The notes under the pieces: model-generated | The model's input: only the letters and a program-made list of their open reading frames with translations | Told to the model about the DNA's origin: nothing | Database searches by the model: none | In this document: positions 42,301 to 50,369 of the stretch, piece by piece | How the letters are laid out: every line of letters starts with the position of its first letter | Numbering within the stretch: the stretch's first letter is position 1 | Source: Pelagibius marinus | Lineage (GTDB): Bacteria > Pseudomonadota > Alphaproteobacteria > Kiloniellales > Kiloniellaceae | Reading direction: 5' to 3' | DNA: 64,000 nt | Assembly (NCBI RefSeq): GCF_014925385.1 | Contig: NZ_JACSDK010000001.1 | Coordinates: 372,001-436,000, forward strand | Program-made: the position numbers and the translations under genes

Positions 42301-42454
42301 CGATGCGGTCGTAGTTCTCGCGGGCGAGCAGGCGCAGGGGAAAGCCGATCATGCCGCTCGAATGCCCGAGCATGCGATCGATCGCCAGATAGGTTTTGCC
42401 GGTATTGGTGGGGCCGAGGACGGCGGTCACCCGGCCTTGCGCGAAGAGCGACAT
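39389..42454 (-). CDS. SUV3-like DExH RNA helicase with long disordered tail
   Basis: A 1021-residue helicase. Walker A GPTNTGKT (14-21), the DExH box DEIQ (96-99), LVATDAIGMGLNLDL and QIAGRAGR of motif VI match the mitochondrial SUV3 degradosome helicase family. The SUV3 C-terminal helical region extends to about 770. From about 780 the tail is low-complexity: an Ala/Glu/Pro segment, a small folded island (ALCALADCGEADMEALLFAL), then Lys/Gly/Arg-rich sequence that probably binds RNA. Stop and start overlap with the S4 gene shows coupling. Confidence 0.92.
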   Translation of the reverse strand: MSLFAQGRVTAVLGPTNTGKTYLAIDRMLGHSSGMIGFPLRLLARENYDRIVQIKGKSQVALVTGEEKILPPGARYFCCTVESMPVDRPVAFLAIDEIQLCADAERGHVFTDRLLHARGLAETMFLGAETIRPVLQKLVPEAEFVTRPRFSTLSYTGPQKLTRLPPRSAVVAFSAAEVYATAELLRLQRGGTAVVLGALSPRTRNAQVALFEAGEVDYLVATDAIGMGLNLDLDHVAFARLRKFDGRGRRRLTAPEIGQIAGRAGRHMSDGTFGTTSEIGPLSEELVEAVENHSFDPISFVHWRNIDLDFRDPASLLKSLERRPPRPELLLVRNAEDQLALSTLARDPEIAQLATSADSVALLWEVCQVPDFRKILSDHHAQLLSQIYTRLMRNDLRLPEDWVGGQLQRLDRVDGDIDHLIQRIAHVRTWTYITHRGDWLEDNDHWQGRARAIEDSLSDALHERLTQRFVDRRTAVLVRRLRGEGELIGAVRKSGEVLVEGEFVGRLQGFDFQPDEEVTGEDARPLLTAARRALTGEIPRRIKQLEQDNDGAFTLVEDKLAWRGVPFARLAAGDTVLTPRIEVLASDFLDGPARERLRKRAITWLSRHIRNQLKPLFAAQSAELAAPGRGLLFQLVEALGTLPRRPLKEQLAALTKADRRALSALGVRLGAVSLFLPKLQQPRMLALRARLWAIRQGCPLPALPPEGAKTFDLAAGPGEAYAGVPKLEDFCHAVGYRRVTRKSGPALAVRADVLERLSREVYKRATAKPEAPKADVLTPETGKPEAETPEAAKVESEAAPELAAEAAAPSPMEDAAPAPAEAAVVAQASPVPQPEAQSAETAEAGKPTDGKPEDETPKVEKPRAERKARKNVPIAADAALCALADCGEADMEALLFALGYRRHGSSDGVTTFVRKGPRKDRGKEGGKDGGKESAARRKAKPKARGKGDTAAPAEARGKARPKGKGRPRDKDTRKGEGKGKPLDKAAIAARKARQEEARRREEKRMADSPFAILKQLSLGGE

Positions 42455-42554
42455 AACACCTCAGAGAATCGGGACTTTATCGCCCCATTGCAAGCCTTCC
42501 CTTGGGGATTCCTATGGCAGGCGCGTGACGATTTCGGGGCGTCTTCTTGGGAGC

Positions 42555-43292
42555 TTAGTCCTCGTCCCCATCCTCGTCCGGGGCGTCGTCCTCGGGCGGC
42601 GAGACCAGCGGCACGAAGGCGACCGGCAGGATGACCTCTTCGGCAAGGCTGCCGTCCTCGGCCTTTTCGATGCGCAGCAGGCGCTGGGTCGAGGTGAAGC
42701 GGAAGGCGCCGTCGGGCGGGCCCAGCGGGAGGATCATGCGCCCGCCGCGCTTCAGCTGGTCGACCAGGGCCGGGGGGATGGCCGTCGCCGCGGCGGTCAC
42801 CAGGATGGCGTCGAAGGGCGCGGCCTCCGGCCAGCCTTTGGCGCCGTCGCCCTGGCGGCAGTGGACCTTTCCGTAGCCCAGCTCCTTCAGGCGCTTGGCG
42901 GATTCCTCGGCCAGCTCCGGCAGGGCCTCGATGGACCAGACCTCGCAGCCCAGCTCGGCCAGCACCGCCGCCTGGTAGCCGGAGCCGGTGCCGACCTCCA
43001 GCACCCGGCTGCCCGGCCCGACGTTCGCCTGGTCGGTCATGATGGCGACGATATAGGGCTGGGAGATGGTCTGGCCCAGGCCGATGGGCAGCGGCTGGTT
43101 CTCGTAGGCGTAGGCCTCCTCCATCATCGGCACGAAGGCGTGGCGCGGCGTGCGGGCCAGGGCCTCGTGGACCCGCGGGTCCAGCTTGTCCTTGCCCAGC
43201 CAGTGCGCGGTCTCTTCGACCTCCGCGTCGATGAGGCGCAGCATCTCCGCGCGCTCCTTGGCGCGATCCGCCGCTTTGCGGTCTTCCGCCAT
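42555..43292 (-). CDS. pcm: Protein-L-isoaspartate O-methyltransferase
   Basis: A 245-residue SAM methyltransferase: RHAFVP, the PLPIGLGQTISQPYIVAIM motif and VLEVGTGSGYQAAVLAEL are diagnostic of Pcm. It repairs isoaspartyl residues in aged proteins. The start at 43292 has GGGGAG upstream; upstream codons in frame are not family-like. The C-terminus is acidic (PEDDAPDEDGDED), an unusual but harmless tail. It is divergent from htpG, so the 178-base gap holds both promoters. Confidence 0.93.
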   Translation of the reverse strand: MAEDRKAADRAKERAEMLRLIDAEVEETAHWLGKDKLDPRVHEALARTPRHAFVPMMEEAYAYENQPLPIGLGQTISQPYIVAIMTDQANVGPGSRVLEVGTGSGYQAAVLAELGCEVWSIEALPELAEESAKRLKELGYGKVHCRQGDGAKGWPEAAPFDAILVTAAATAIPPALVDQLKRGGRMILPLGPPDGAFRFTSTQRLLRIEKAEDGSLAEEVILPVAFVPLVSPPEDDAPDEDGDED

Positions 43293-43470
43293 GGCGTCAG
43301 CTCCCCTTTCCGGCCCCTTTGCAGCCCCGACCGGGCGGCCAAGAGACTTGCAGTCAACATGGATTGCGCACATATGTCACGCGGTCCCGGCCCGTGCCTG
43401 GGGCGCGGCCATTCTACGCAGCAAGCGCCAAACGGACCCAAACGGACAGCAAGAGACGGACGCAAAGGTA

Positions 43471-45354
43471 ATGGCGGAAGAACATCTTAGCTTTCAGGCC
43501 GAGGTCAGCCGGCTTCTCGATATCGTCGCCCACTCGCTCTATTCGGAGAAGGAGATCTTCCTCCGGGAGCTGATCTCCAACGCCTCGGACGCCTGCGACC
43601 GGCTGCGCCACGCGGCCCTCACCCAGTCCGACCTCTTGGGCGAGGACACCACCTTCAAGATCCGCCTCAAGGCCGATCCCGCCGCCAAGACGCTCACCGT
43701 CGCCGACAACGGCATCGGCATGAACCGCGAGGAATTGATCGAGAACCTCGGCACCATCGCGCGCTCGGGCACCGCCGCCTTCGTCCAGCAGCTGGAAAGC
43801 AAGCAGGAAGGCGCCAACTTGATCGGCCAGTTCGGCGTCGGCTTCTACTCGGCCTTCATGGTGGCCGAGAAGGTCGAGGTCTCGACGCGGCGCGCCGGCG
43901 AGGACCAGGGCTGGAAGTGGACCTCCGACGGCAAGGGCGAGTTCACCATCGTCGAGGACGACGCCGCCCCGGCGCGCGGCACCCGCATCGTCCTGCAGCT
44001 GCGCGAGGCGGAGGTGGAGTACCTCGACCCCTCACGCATCCGCCAGATCGTCGCCACTTACTCCGACCACATCGCCGTGCCGGTGGTGCTGGAATCGAAG
44101 AAGGAGGACGAGCCCGACGAGACCCTGAACGCCGCCTCGGCGCTGTGGACCCGGCCCAAGAACGAGATCACCGAGGAGCAGTACAAGGAGTTCTACCACC
44201 ACGTCGGCCACACCTTCGACGAGCCCTGGCTGCGCCTGCACTTCAAGGCCGAGGGGGTGATGGAATACACCGGCCTGCTGTTCATTCCCTCGCAGAAGCC
44301 CTTCGACCTCTTTCATCCGGACCGCAAGCCCGGCGTGCGCCTCTACGTGAAGCGCGTCTTCATCACCGACGACTGCTCGGAGCTGCTGCCGCCCTACCTG
44401 CGCTTCCTGCGCGGCATCGTCGACACCGAGGACCTGCCGCTGAACGTCAGCCGCGAGCTGCTGCAGAACAACCCGCGCCTCGCCAAGATCCGCCAGGCCA
44501 TCTGCAAGAAGGTGCTGGGCGAGCTGAAGAAGAAGGCGGAGAAGGCGCCGGAGGACTACGCCAAGTTCTGGGACACCTTCGGCGCGGTGTTGAAGGAAGG
44601 CCTCTACGAGGACGGCCAGCAGCGCGAGACGCTCCTGGAACTGGCGCGCTTCCGCTCCACCACCCGCGACGGGCTGGTGAGCCTCGCCGACTACGTGGCG
44701 GCGATGAAGCCGGGCCAGGAAGCGATCTTCACCATCACCGGCGACGACCCCGCGGCGCTGGCGAAGAGCCCGCAGCTGGAAGGCTTCGCCGCCAAGGGGA
44801 TCGAGGTGCTGCTCCTGAGCGACCCGGTCGACGACTTCTGGCTCTCCACCGTGCCCGACTACGACGGCAAGCCCTTCAAGTCGGTGACCCGCGGCGGCGT
44901 CGACCTGGAGAAGATCGGCGAGGCGGAGAAGAAAGAGGGCGAGGAAGAACCGAAGGAAGAGGCCGACCCGACGGTCGATTCCCTCATCGCCTTCGTGAAG
45001 CTGACCCTGAAGGACACGGTGAAGGACGTGCGCGCCTCCAAGCGCCTGACCTCCAGCCCGGTCTGCCTGGTTGCCGACGACGGCGATCTCGACATGCACC
45101 TGGAGCGCCTGCTGAAGCAGCAGAACCAGCTCGACCACACCTCCTCGCGCATCCTGGAGATCAATCCCGACCATGCGCTGGTCAAGGCGCTGGCCGGGCA
45201 GGTCGGCAAGGATGGTGCGGGCCAGACGGTGGAGGACGCGGCCTGGCTGCTGCTCGACCAGGCGCGCATCATCGAGGGCGAGCCGCTGCCCGATGCGGCG
45301 GCCTTCTCGCAACGTCTCTGCAAGCTGGTGGAAAAGGGCCTGCTGGCGGGCTAA
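43471..45354 (+). CDS. htpG: Chaperone protein HtpG (Hsp90)
   Basis: A 627-residue Hsp90. The N-terminal ATPase has LRELISNASDACDR, DNGIGM and GQFGVGFYSAFMV, the middle domain the GLLFIPSQKPFDLF and LNVSRELLQ motifs. It refolds stress-damaged proteins using ATP and is commonly sigma-32 dependent; rpoH is in this window. The ATG at 43471 has AAAGG upstream and begins at the family's usual position. Confidence 0.96.
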   Translation: MAEEHLSFQAEVSRLLDIVAHSLYSEKEIFLRELISNASDACDRLRHAALTQSDLLGEDTTFKIRLKADPAAKTLTVADNGIGMNREELIENLGTIARSGTAAFVQQLESKQEGANLIGQFGVGFYSAFMVAEKVEVSTRRAGEDQGWKWTSDGKGEFTIVEDDAAPARGTRIVLQLREAEVEYLDPSRIRQIVATYSDHIAVPVVLESKKEDEPDETLNAASALWTRPKNEITEEQYKEFYHHVGHTFDEPWLRLHFKAEGVMEYTGLLFIPSQKPFDLFHPDRKPGVRLYVKRVFITDDCSELLPPYLRFLRGIVDTEDLPLNVSRELLQNNPRLAKIRQAICKKVLGELKKKAEKAPEDYAKFWDTFGAVLKEGLYEDGQQRETLLELARFRSTTRDGLVSLADYVAAMKPGQEAIFTITGDDPAALAKSPQLEGFAAKGIEVLLLSDPVDDFWLSTVPDYDGKPFKSVTRGGVDLEKIGEAEKKEGEEEPKEEADPTVDSLIAFVKLTLKDTVKDVRASKRLTSSPVCLVADDGDLDMHLERLLKQQNQLDHTSSRILEINPDHALVKALAGQVGKDGAGQTVEDAAWLLLDQARIIEGEPLPDAAAFSQRLCKLVEKGLLAG

Positions 45355-45369
45355 CGGTGCGGCTGCCCG

Positions 45370-45486
45370 CCTCGCCCTTCGGGACGGTCCTTCGGACCTC
45401 CTCAGGGTGAGGCTCGTTTCTTCAGAGTGGTTGAGCTGCTCGCCTTATCCTGAGGAGGCTGCGGAGCGGCCGTCTCGAAGGATGAG
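45370..45486. repeat. Pair of inverted dispersed repeats after htpG
   Basis: Unit 45443-45486 reads CCTTATCCTGAGGAGG... ending TCTCGAAGGATGAG; unit 45370-45412, read on the other strand, is CCTCACCCTGAGGAGG... ending CCCGAAGGGCGAGG. They are about 75% alike and inverted. The CTGAGGAG/CGAAGGATGAG type is a common dispersed intergenic repeat of Alphaproteobacteria. Transcribed from htpG it would form a large hairpin and might terminate or stabilise the mRNA. Confidence 0.7.
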
Positions 45487-45502
45487 TGTTCGGCGCCAGC
45501 CG

Positions 45503-46327
45503 TCAGGACGTCCCGTCCAGGTCGATCATCGCGGCGCCGATGACCGGCCCGCCGCGGCCCTGCTGCACGATGACGGCGCAGCCCCCGCGGCCCTCGGCGC
45601 GGGCGGCGGCCAGGTCCAGCGGGAAGCTCTTCTCTTCGCCGGTCCAGGTGCCCAGCGTCGTCAGCTCGCGCACCACGTTGCTGTTGGTCAGCGCGCGGCC
45701 GCTGTTCTCGCCGCGCGCCACCTGGGTCTTGTGGCTGTCGTCGAAGGTGACCAGCCACACCGTGGCGCCGCCGGCCGGCGCGGTCCCGGCGGAAAGCCGC
45801 ACCTGGCCGCCGTCGGCCTCGTCCAGGGTCACGGTCAGCGGCGGTTCGGCCTTGGCGGACTCTTCGATGGCGCGGGCGACGGCGCGGCGCTTGCTGCCCA
45901 CCACGTCGTGGCGCCCGTCCACCACGATCTGCGGCGTGTAGATGTAGCGCAGGCCCAGCTTGGCGGCGTAGTCGCGCTGGCGTTCTGTGTACTGCGCGGC
46001 GGCGAAGGGGTCCTTCCAGCCGATGTAGTCCCAGTAGTCGACGTGGAACGACAGGGCGAGGACGCCCGGCTGTGCGGCCAGCTCGCCCAGCAATTCGTCT
46101 GCCGGCGGGCAGGAGCTGCAGCCCTGGGAGGTGTAGAGCTCCACCACCACGGGGCGCTTCATCCCCGTGCCCTCGGCAAGTTGCAGCGGCTGCCTGTCCT
46201 CGGCGGCGGCGCGGCTTTCGCGGGCCGGCTCCGCCACCCAGAGGGCGAGGCCGGCTGCCGCGGCCAGGGCCAGGGCGCTCAAGGCGCTGAGTGCGGGGGT
46301 TCGGCGTGAAGAGGTTTGGCGGCTCAT
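45503..46327 (-). CDS. DUF1223 secreted thioredoxin-like protein
   Basis: A 274-residue protein with a signal peptide (ALSALALAAAAGLALWV) and a thioredoxin-like N-terminal domain carrying VELYTSQGCSSCPPAD, the DUF1223 hallmark with a CSSC redox pair. YIYTPQIVVDG matches the cis-Pro region. A beta domain follows. It probably acts on thiols in the periplasm; function is not established. It is convergent with htpG, with a repeat pair between them. Confidence 0.9.
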   Translation of the reverse strand: MSRQTSSRRTPALSALSALALAAAAGLALWVAEPARESRAAAEDRQPLQLAEGTGMKRPVVVELYTSQGCSSCPPADELLGELAAQPGVLALSFHVDYWDYIGWKDPFAAAQYTERQRDYAAKLGLRYIYTPQIVVDGRHDVVGSKRRAVARAIEESAKAEPPLTVTLDEADGGQVRLSAGTAPAGGATVWLVTFDDSHKTQVARGENSGRALTNSNVVRELTTLGTWTGEEKSFPLDLAAARAEGRGGCAVIVQQGRGGPVIGAAMIDLDGTS

Positions 46328-46467
46328 GGGTGAGGACGTTACGGAGTTCCACGATCACAGGCCAGTCACGTTCGGGTGACGCTCTGGTGAGAAGTTGATC
46401 GGAAGGAATTCCTGCGGAATTTTCGGTGGCGGCCCGCTGGAACCGCTGTCAGCGACGCAAAAAGAGC

Positions 46468-47391
46468 TCAACCGCCGCGCGTCACGCGAACCTCGACTTC
46501 CATGTCGATGAAGTCCTCGGCGGCGCCGAAGAAGGTGCCCTGCAGGGGCACCGCCTGGAAGGGCTCGCGCGCCACGGCGACGCGGATCAGGTTGGCGCCG
46601 CCGACCAGGCCGTTGGTGGGGTCGAACTCCACCCAACCGGCGCCGGGCAGGTAGACCTGCACCCAGGCGTGGGTGTCGCCGGCGCCCCGGATCTCGTTGC
46701 CGTACTCGCCGTTCCCCATCGCATCCTGCGCGGCGCCGCCGGGCAGGGTGTTGTCCAGCGCCGGGTCATAGAGGTAGCCGGAGACGAAGCGCGCGGCCAG
46801 GCCCAGGGCGCGCGCCGCCCCCATCATGAACATCGCCAGGTCGCGGCAGGTGCCGCTGCCCTTTTCCAGGGTTTCCACCGGGCTCTGGGTGCCCAGGGAA
46901 TAGCGCCGGGTGTAGCTGAACTGCTCGTGGATCGCCTTGGTGATGTTGACCAGCAGGTCCTGGGTGCGCACCTGGCCGCCGCCGTTGAGGAAACCTCTCA
47001 CCCAGGCGTCGATCTTGCGGTCCGGGTCCGGGTAGTCGCGCTCCACCGAGCGGCCCAGGTCCGGGATCTCCTCGGCCGGGTAGCTGAAGGGATAGGTCTG
47101 GGCATAGGGCTCGATGACGAACTCGGGGTTCTCCAGGCCGTAGTGCTCGATCACGATGCGGCTCCTGAAGCGCAGCTCCGCGGCCGGCTCCTCGAAGGAG
47201 GCGATGGCGATGGAGTTGGAGAAGACGTCGTGCATCCAGCGCACCTCCGCCCCCGGCGTGATGGTCAGGGCCGAGTCGGCGAGGCGCAGGTCGTGGCTGT
47301 CCCGCGGGCGGAACATCAGGCGATGCTCGCCGAAGCGCACCGGCTGCCGGTAGCGATAGACCGTCGTGTGAGTGACCGTCAGCAGATCCAT
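46468..47391 (-). CDS. Transglutaminase-like (papain-fold) protein
   Basis: A 307-residue protein. The N-terminal beta domain (LLTVTHTTVYRYRQPVRFGEHRLM) is the bacterial transglutaminase N-terminal domain. The catalytic triad is present: Cys in GSGTCRDLA, His in GDTHAWVQVYL and Asp in WVEFDPTNG. Such proteins are usually cysteine proteases or amide-processing enzymes in the cytoplasm rather than cross-linkers. Substrate unknown. Confidence 0.92.
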   Translation of the reverse strand: MDLLTVTHTTVYRYRQPVRFGEHRLMFRPRDSHDLRLADSALTITPGAEVRWMHDVFSNSIAIASFEEPAAELRFRSRIVIEHYGLENPEFVIEPYAQTYPFSYPAEEIPDLGRSVERDYPDPDRKIDAWVRGFLNGGGQVRTQDLLVNITKAIHEQFSYTRRYSLGTQSPVETLEKGSGTCRDLAMFMMGAARALGLAARFVSGYLYDPALDNTLPGGAAQDAMGNGEYGNEIRGAGDTHAWVQVYLPGAGWVEFDPTNGLVGGANLIRVAVAREPFQAVPLQGTFFGAAEDFIDMEVEVRVTRGG

Positions 47392-47544
47392 ATCGGCAGC
47401 GGGGCCATGGGGTTGGTTATCGGGTTGTCGCCTGGGGCATCGGGCGGCGGGGGCGGGAAAGCAGCGCGGCGATCCTAACGGAAAGCTGCAGGCTCCCTCA
47501 AGATGTTGTAGGACATGACAGAAACATTACTAACAATTGGTTTA

Positions 47545-47589
47545 CGGCGCCTTGCGGGCGCCGATTTTGTCACCGCCCGGAACCGGGCG
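47545..47589 (+). promoter_or_regulatory. Two consecutive hairpins in the phosphatase leader
   Basis: CGGCGCC-ttgcg-GGCGCCG (47545-47563) is followed by ATTTTGT, then CGCCCGG-aa-CCGGGCG (47574-47589). They lie 43-87 bases before the start codon. The first resembles a short terminator, so the leader may be attenuated or may hold the end of a small RNA. Confidence 0.35.
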
Positions 47590-47631
47590 CACCTTCTTCT
47601 TCAGGATCCCATTTTTTTCAGGATTGCGGCG

Positions 47632-48234
47632 ATGATCTATCTCCTGCGGCATGGCGAAACCGAATGGAACCGGCAGGGCCGTCTGCAGGGCCATGGCGAT
47701 TCGCCGCTGACCGAGCGCGGCCTCTCCCAGGCCGTGGCCATGGGCGGGGCGCTGCGCCGGGCGATCGATGACTTCTCCGGCTTCACCCTGGTCGCCAGCC
47801 CCCTGGGCCGCACCCTGGCCACGGCGCGCTGCGTCGCGGCGGTCATCGGCAAGAACCCGGCGGAAATCATCGAGGAGCCGCGCCTCATGGAGCACGGCTT
47901 CGGCCACTGGGAGGGCGAGATCTATGACGAGGTGGAAGATCTCTACCCCGAGCAGTGGCAGGCGCGGGAGGCCGACAGGTGGCACTACCGGGTGCCCGGC
48001 GGGGAGAGCTATGCGCTGGTGGCCGAGCGCGTCGGCGCCTGGCTTGCCGAGCAGCCCGAGGACGCCCGGCTCATCGTCGTCAGCCACGGCCTCGCCGGCA
48101 AGGTGCTGCGCGGCCTCTACCTCGCCGCCACGCGCGAGGAGGTTCTCGCCATGGCGGAGCCGCAGGACGCGGTCTTCCGCCTGTTCCAGGGGAACGTCAG
48201 CCGCTTCGATGCGGCGGTGCCGGAAATGGAATAG
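47632..48234 (+). CDS. Histidine phosphatase family protein (phosphoglycerate mutase-like)
   Basis: A 200-residue enzyme with the catalytic RHGETEWN motif at the N-terminus, ASPLGRTLATA, and the second His in VVSHGLAGKVLRG. The family includes cofactor-dependent phosphoglycerate mutases and many small-molecule phosphatases; the FGHWEG acid loop fits the phosphatase group. The ATG at 47632 starts right before the conserved strand; an open frame upstream contains the leader hairpins and is rejected. Confidence 0.9.
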   Translation: MIYLLRHGETEWNRQGRLQGHGDSPLTERGLSQAVAMGGALRRAIDDFSGFTLVASPLGRTLATARCVAAVIGKNPAEIIEEPRLMEHGFGHWEGEIYDEVEDLYPEQWQAREADRWHYRVPGGESYALVAERVGAWLAEQPEDARLIVVSHGLAGKVLRGLYLAATREEVLAMAEPQDAVFRLFQGNVSRFDAAVPEME

Positions 48235-48261
48235 GAGGAAGGGGGCCGGGGTGGCGCCGGC

Positions 48262-50034
48262 TCAGGCCGCCCCCACGGCGGTGTCGCCGAAAGTCATCCC
48301 GGCCCGCCGCAGGCCCTCGAAGAGCTGTTCCCTGTGGGCCGGATCGGTGTAGGGGTGCACGGCGCGCCAATAGCCCTCGGCATCGAGCGGGGCCACGGAG
48401 GCCAGGTCGCTGATCAGCGGCGCCGCCTCCTCGGTCCGGCCCAGCATGCCCAGGCTCGCGATCGCGACGACGAGATCAAGGAGCATGCGGCGAACCGCCA
48501 GCGCCCGCTCGGCGAAGTGCAAGGCTTCCTCATGGCTGCCGAGGTGGTAGTGGGCCAGGGCGATGTAGCTCATGAAAATGAAGATCAGGGGATCGTTGGG
48601 GCTGAGGCGAATTGCCCGCAGGAGGGGGTCGAGCGCTTCGTCGAAATGCCCGAGATAGACGCGCACCCAGCCGAGGGCGAGGTGGGCGAGGGCGAAATTA
48701 GGGTTCAGATCGATCGCCCGCTGGGCCGAGGCCAGGGCCTTGTGCAGTTCGCCCGCCATCAGCTCCCCCGCGAAACGCGCATAGTGGCAATAGGGGTCGC
48801 GCGGATCGAGCGCGACGGCCTGCTCCGCAAGCCGGGAGATCTCCGCACAGTCGGCCGTGACGTCGCGGCTCCAGCCGAAGATGCAGCGGCCGAAGTGCAC
48901 GCGCGCCAGGGCCATGCAGCCGCGCGCGTACTTCGGGTCGATCTCGACGGCGCGACGCAGCCATTTCTCCGCCTCTGTGTAGTCTTCGGCGGTTGACTGA
49001 TAGTGATGCCAGATGCCGCGTAAACAGCAGTCGAAGGCGTCGGGGTCGGCCTTGGCCTGCTGGATCATGCGGAGGCCTTCACCCATGAGGATCTCGGGCT
49101 CGATGGCGCCGACCACCTTCTCGGTGATCTCATCCTGGATCGCGAAGATGTCCTCGCAGCCACGGTCGTAGCGCTCGGCCCAGATATGGGCGCCGGTTTC
49201 CGCGTCGATGAGCTGCCCCGTCACCCGCACGCGCTGGCCCGCCTTGCGCACGCTGCCCTCCAGGACATAGCGGACCCCAAGGGAGCGGGCGATCTCCTTC
49301 ACGTTGGCCGCGCGCCCCTTGTAGGCAAAGCTGGAATTGCGCGCGATCACGAAGAACCAGCGATAGCGGGAGAGGGCGGTGATGATGTCTTCGGTGATCC
49401 CGTCGGCGAAATACTCCTGCTCGGCTTCGCCGCTCATGTTGACGAAGGGCAGGACGGCGATGGAGGGCTTGTTCGGCAGCGCCAGCTCCCCGCCCAGCAC
49501 GCCCGTCGCGCTGGGGTCGTCCGGATGCCAGTCGACGCGATAGACCTGCACCGGGCGGGGGATGTTCTTGAGGTCGCGTTCGCCCAGGTGGAAGACCGGG
49601 AAGTTGAGCTTGCCGACGATCTGGTCGTTCACCGCGCCGGAGATGCAGATGCCGCCCGGAGGCGCGACCTCCTGCAGGCGGGCTGCTACATTGACGCCGT
49701 CGCCCAGCAGGTCGTCGTCCTCGGCCATGACGTCGCCGAGGTTGATGCCGATACGGAACTGCATGCGCCGTTGCTGCGACAGGTCGGCATTGTGGCGATG
49801 GAGGGCGCGCTGGATGGCGACGGCCGTACGCACCGCCTGAACCGGGCTGGCGAACTCGGCGATGACACTGTCGCCCGCCGTCCCGAAGATGCGGCCGCTG
49901 TGCTCGGCAACGAGGCCGGCAATGGTTTCGCGATAGGCGCCCAGCGTCTGTGCCGTCGCCTCTTCGTCCTCCGCCATCAGCCGGCTGAAACCCGCGACGT
50001 CGGCGGCGAGAATCGTAGCGAGTTTCCGTTTCAT
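48262..50034 (-). CDS. Soluble class III cyclase-like protein with TPR domain
   Basis: A 590-residue protein. The N-terminal 170 residues are a class III cyclase domain (ILAADVAGFSRLM, GRIFGTAGDSVIAEF and LLGDGVNVAARLQ). Residues about 185-300 (SIAVLPFVNMSGEAEQEYFADGI) form a TolB/FlgO-like domain and the C-terminal half holds TPR-type helices. In the GRIFGTAGDS segment the usual purine-selecting Lys is missing, so activity needs testing. Members are multi-copy in Rhizobiales and relatives. The start at 50034 (MKRKLATILAADVAGF) is the family norm. Confidence 0.88.
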   Translation of the reverse strand: MKRKLATILAADVAGFSRLMAEDEEATAQTLGAYRETIAGLVAEHSGRIFGTAGDSVIAEFASPVQAVRTAVAIQRALHRHNADLSQQRRMQFRIGINLGDVMAEDDDLLGDGVNVAARLQEVAPPGGICISGAVNDQIVGKLNFPVFHLGERDLKNIPRPVQVYRVDWHPDDPSATGVLGGELALPNKPSIAVLPFVNMSGEAEQEYFADGITEDIITALSRYRWFFVIARNSSFAYKGRAANVKEIARSLGVRYVLEGSVRKAGQRVRVTGQLIDAETGAHIWAERYDRGCEDIFAIQDEITEKVVGAIEPEILMGEGLRMIQQAKADPDAFDCCLRGIWHHYQSTAEDYTEAEKWLRRAVEIDPKYARGCMALARVHFGRCIFGWSRDVTADCAEISRLAEQAVALDPRDPYCHYARFAGELMAGELHKALASAQRAIDLNPNFALAHLALGWVRVYLGHFDEALDPLLRAIRLSPNDPLIFIFMSYIALAHYHLGSHEEALHFAERALAVRRMLLDLVVAIASLGMLGRTEEAAPLISDLASVAPLDAEGYWRAVHPYTDPAHREQLFEGLRRAGMTFGDTAVGAA

Positions 50035-50061
50035 GGTCCCAGCCGTCTCTGCAGCCAACAC

Positions 50062-50369
50062 CCGCTTGCCTGATCCTACCTTCGCTCAGGACGGGAAAAA
50101 AACGGGAATCGCCGGAGGCCGGGTGAGGCGGCCCCGCCGACGCCCGCTGGGGTGGTGGCGGCAAACGGAACGGCCGCAGCCTTTCCGTGAAAAACGATCG
50201 GTGTCTTCGCTTGGGGCGGACGCGCCTCCGCGAGAGTCCCTGATGACTGCACCATCAGGTTGTATTTACTGTAACGCCTTCGTTGAAAAGGCGGGCCCAA
50301 AGGGAAGGTTAACCTCTAGAAAATAAGATCGTCGGTGGAGCACTAGGGTCAGCGGTACGCGCCAGGGCG
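50062..50369. other. Divergent intergenic region before the switch/Mla operon
   Basis: No gene is seen in these 308 bases. The region must hold promoters for the minus-strand cyclase and for the plus-strand operon starting at 50370. A TAAGATCGTCGG stretch precedes the operon start, but no unequivocal -35/-10 pair is assigned. Confidence 0.4.
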
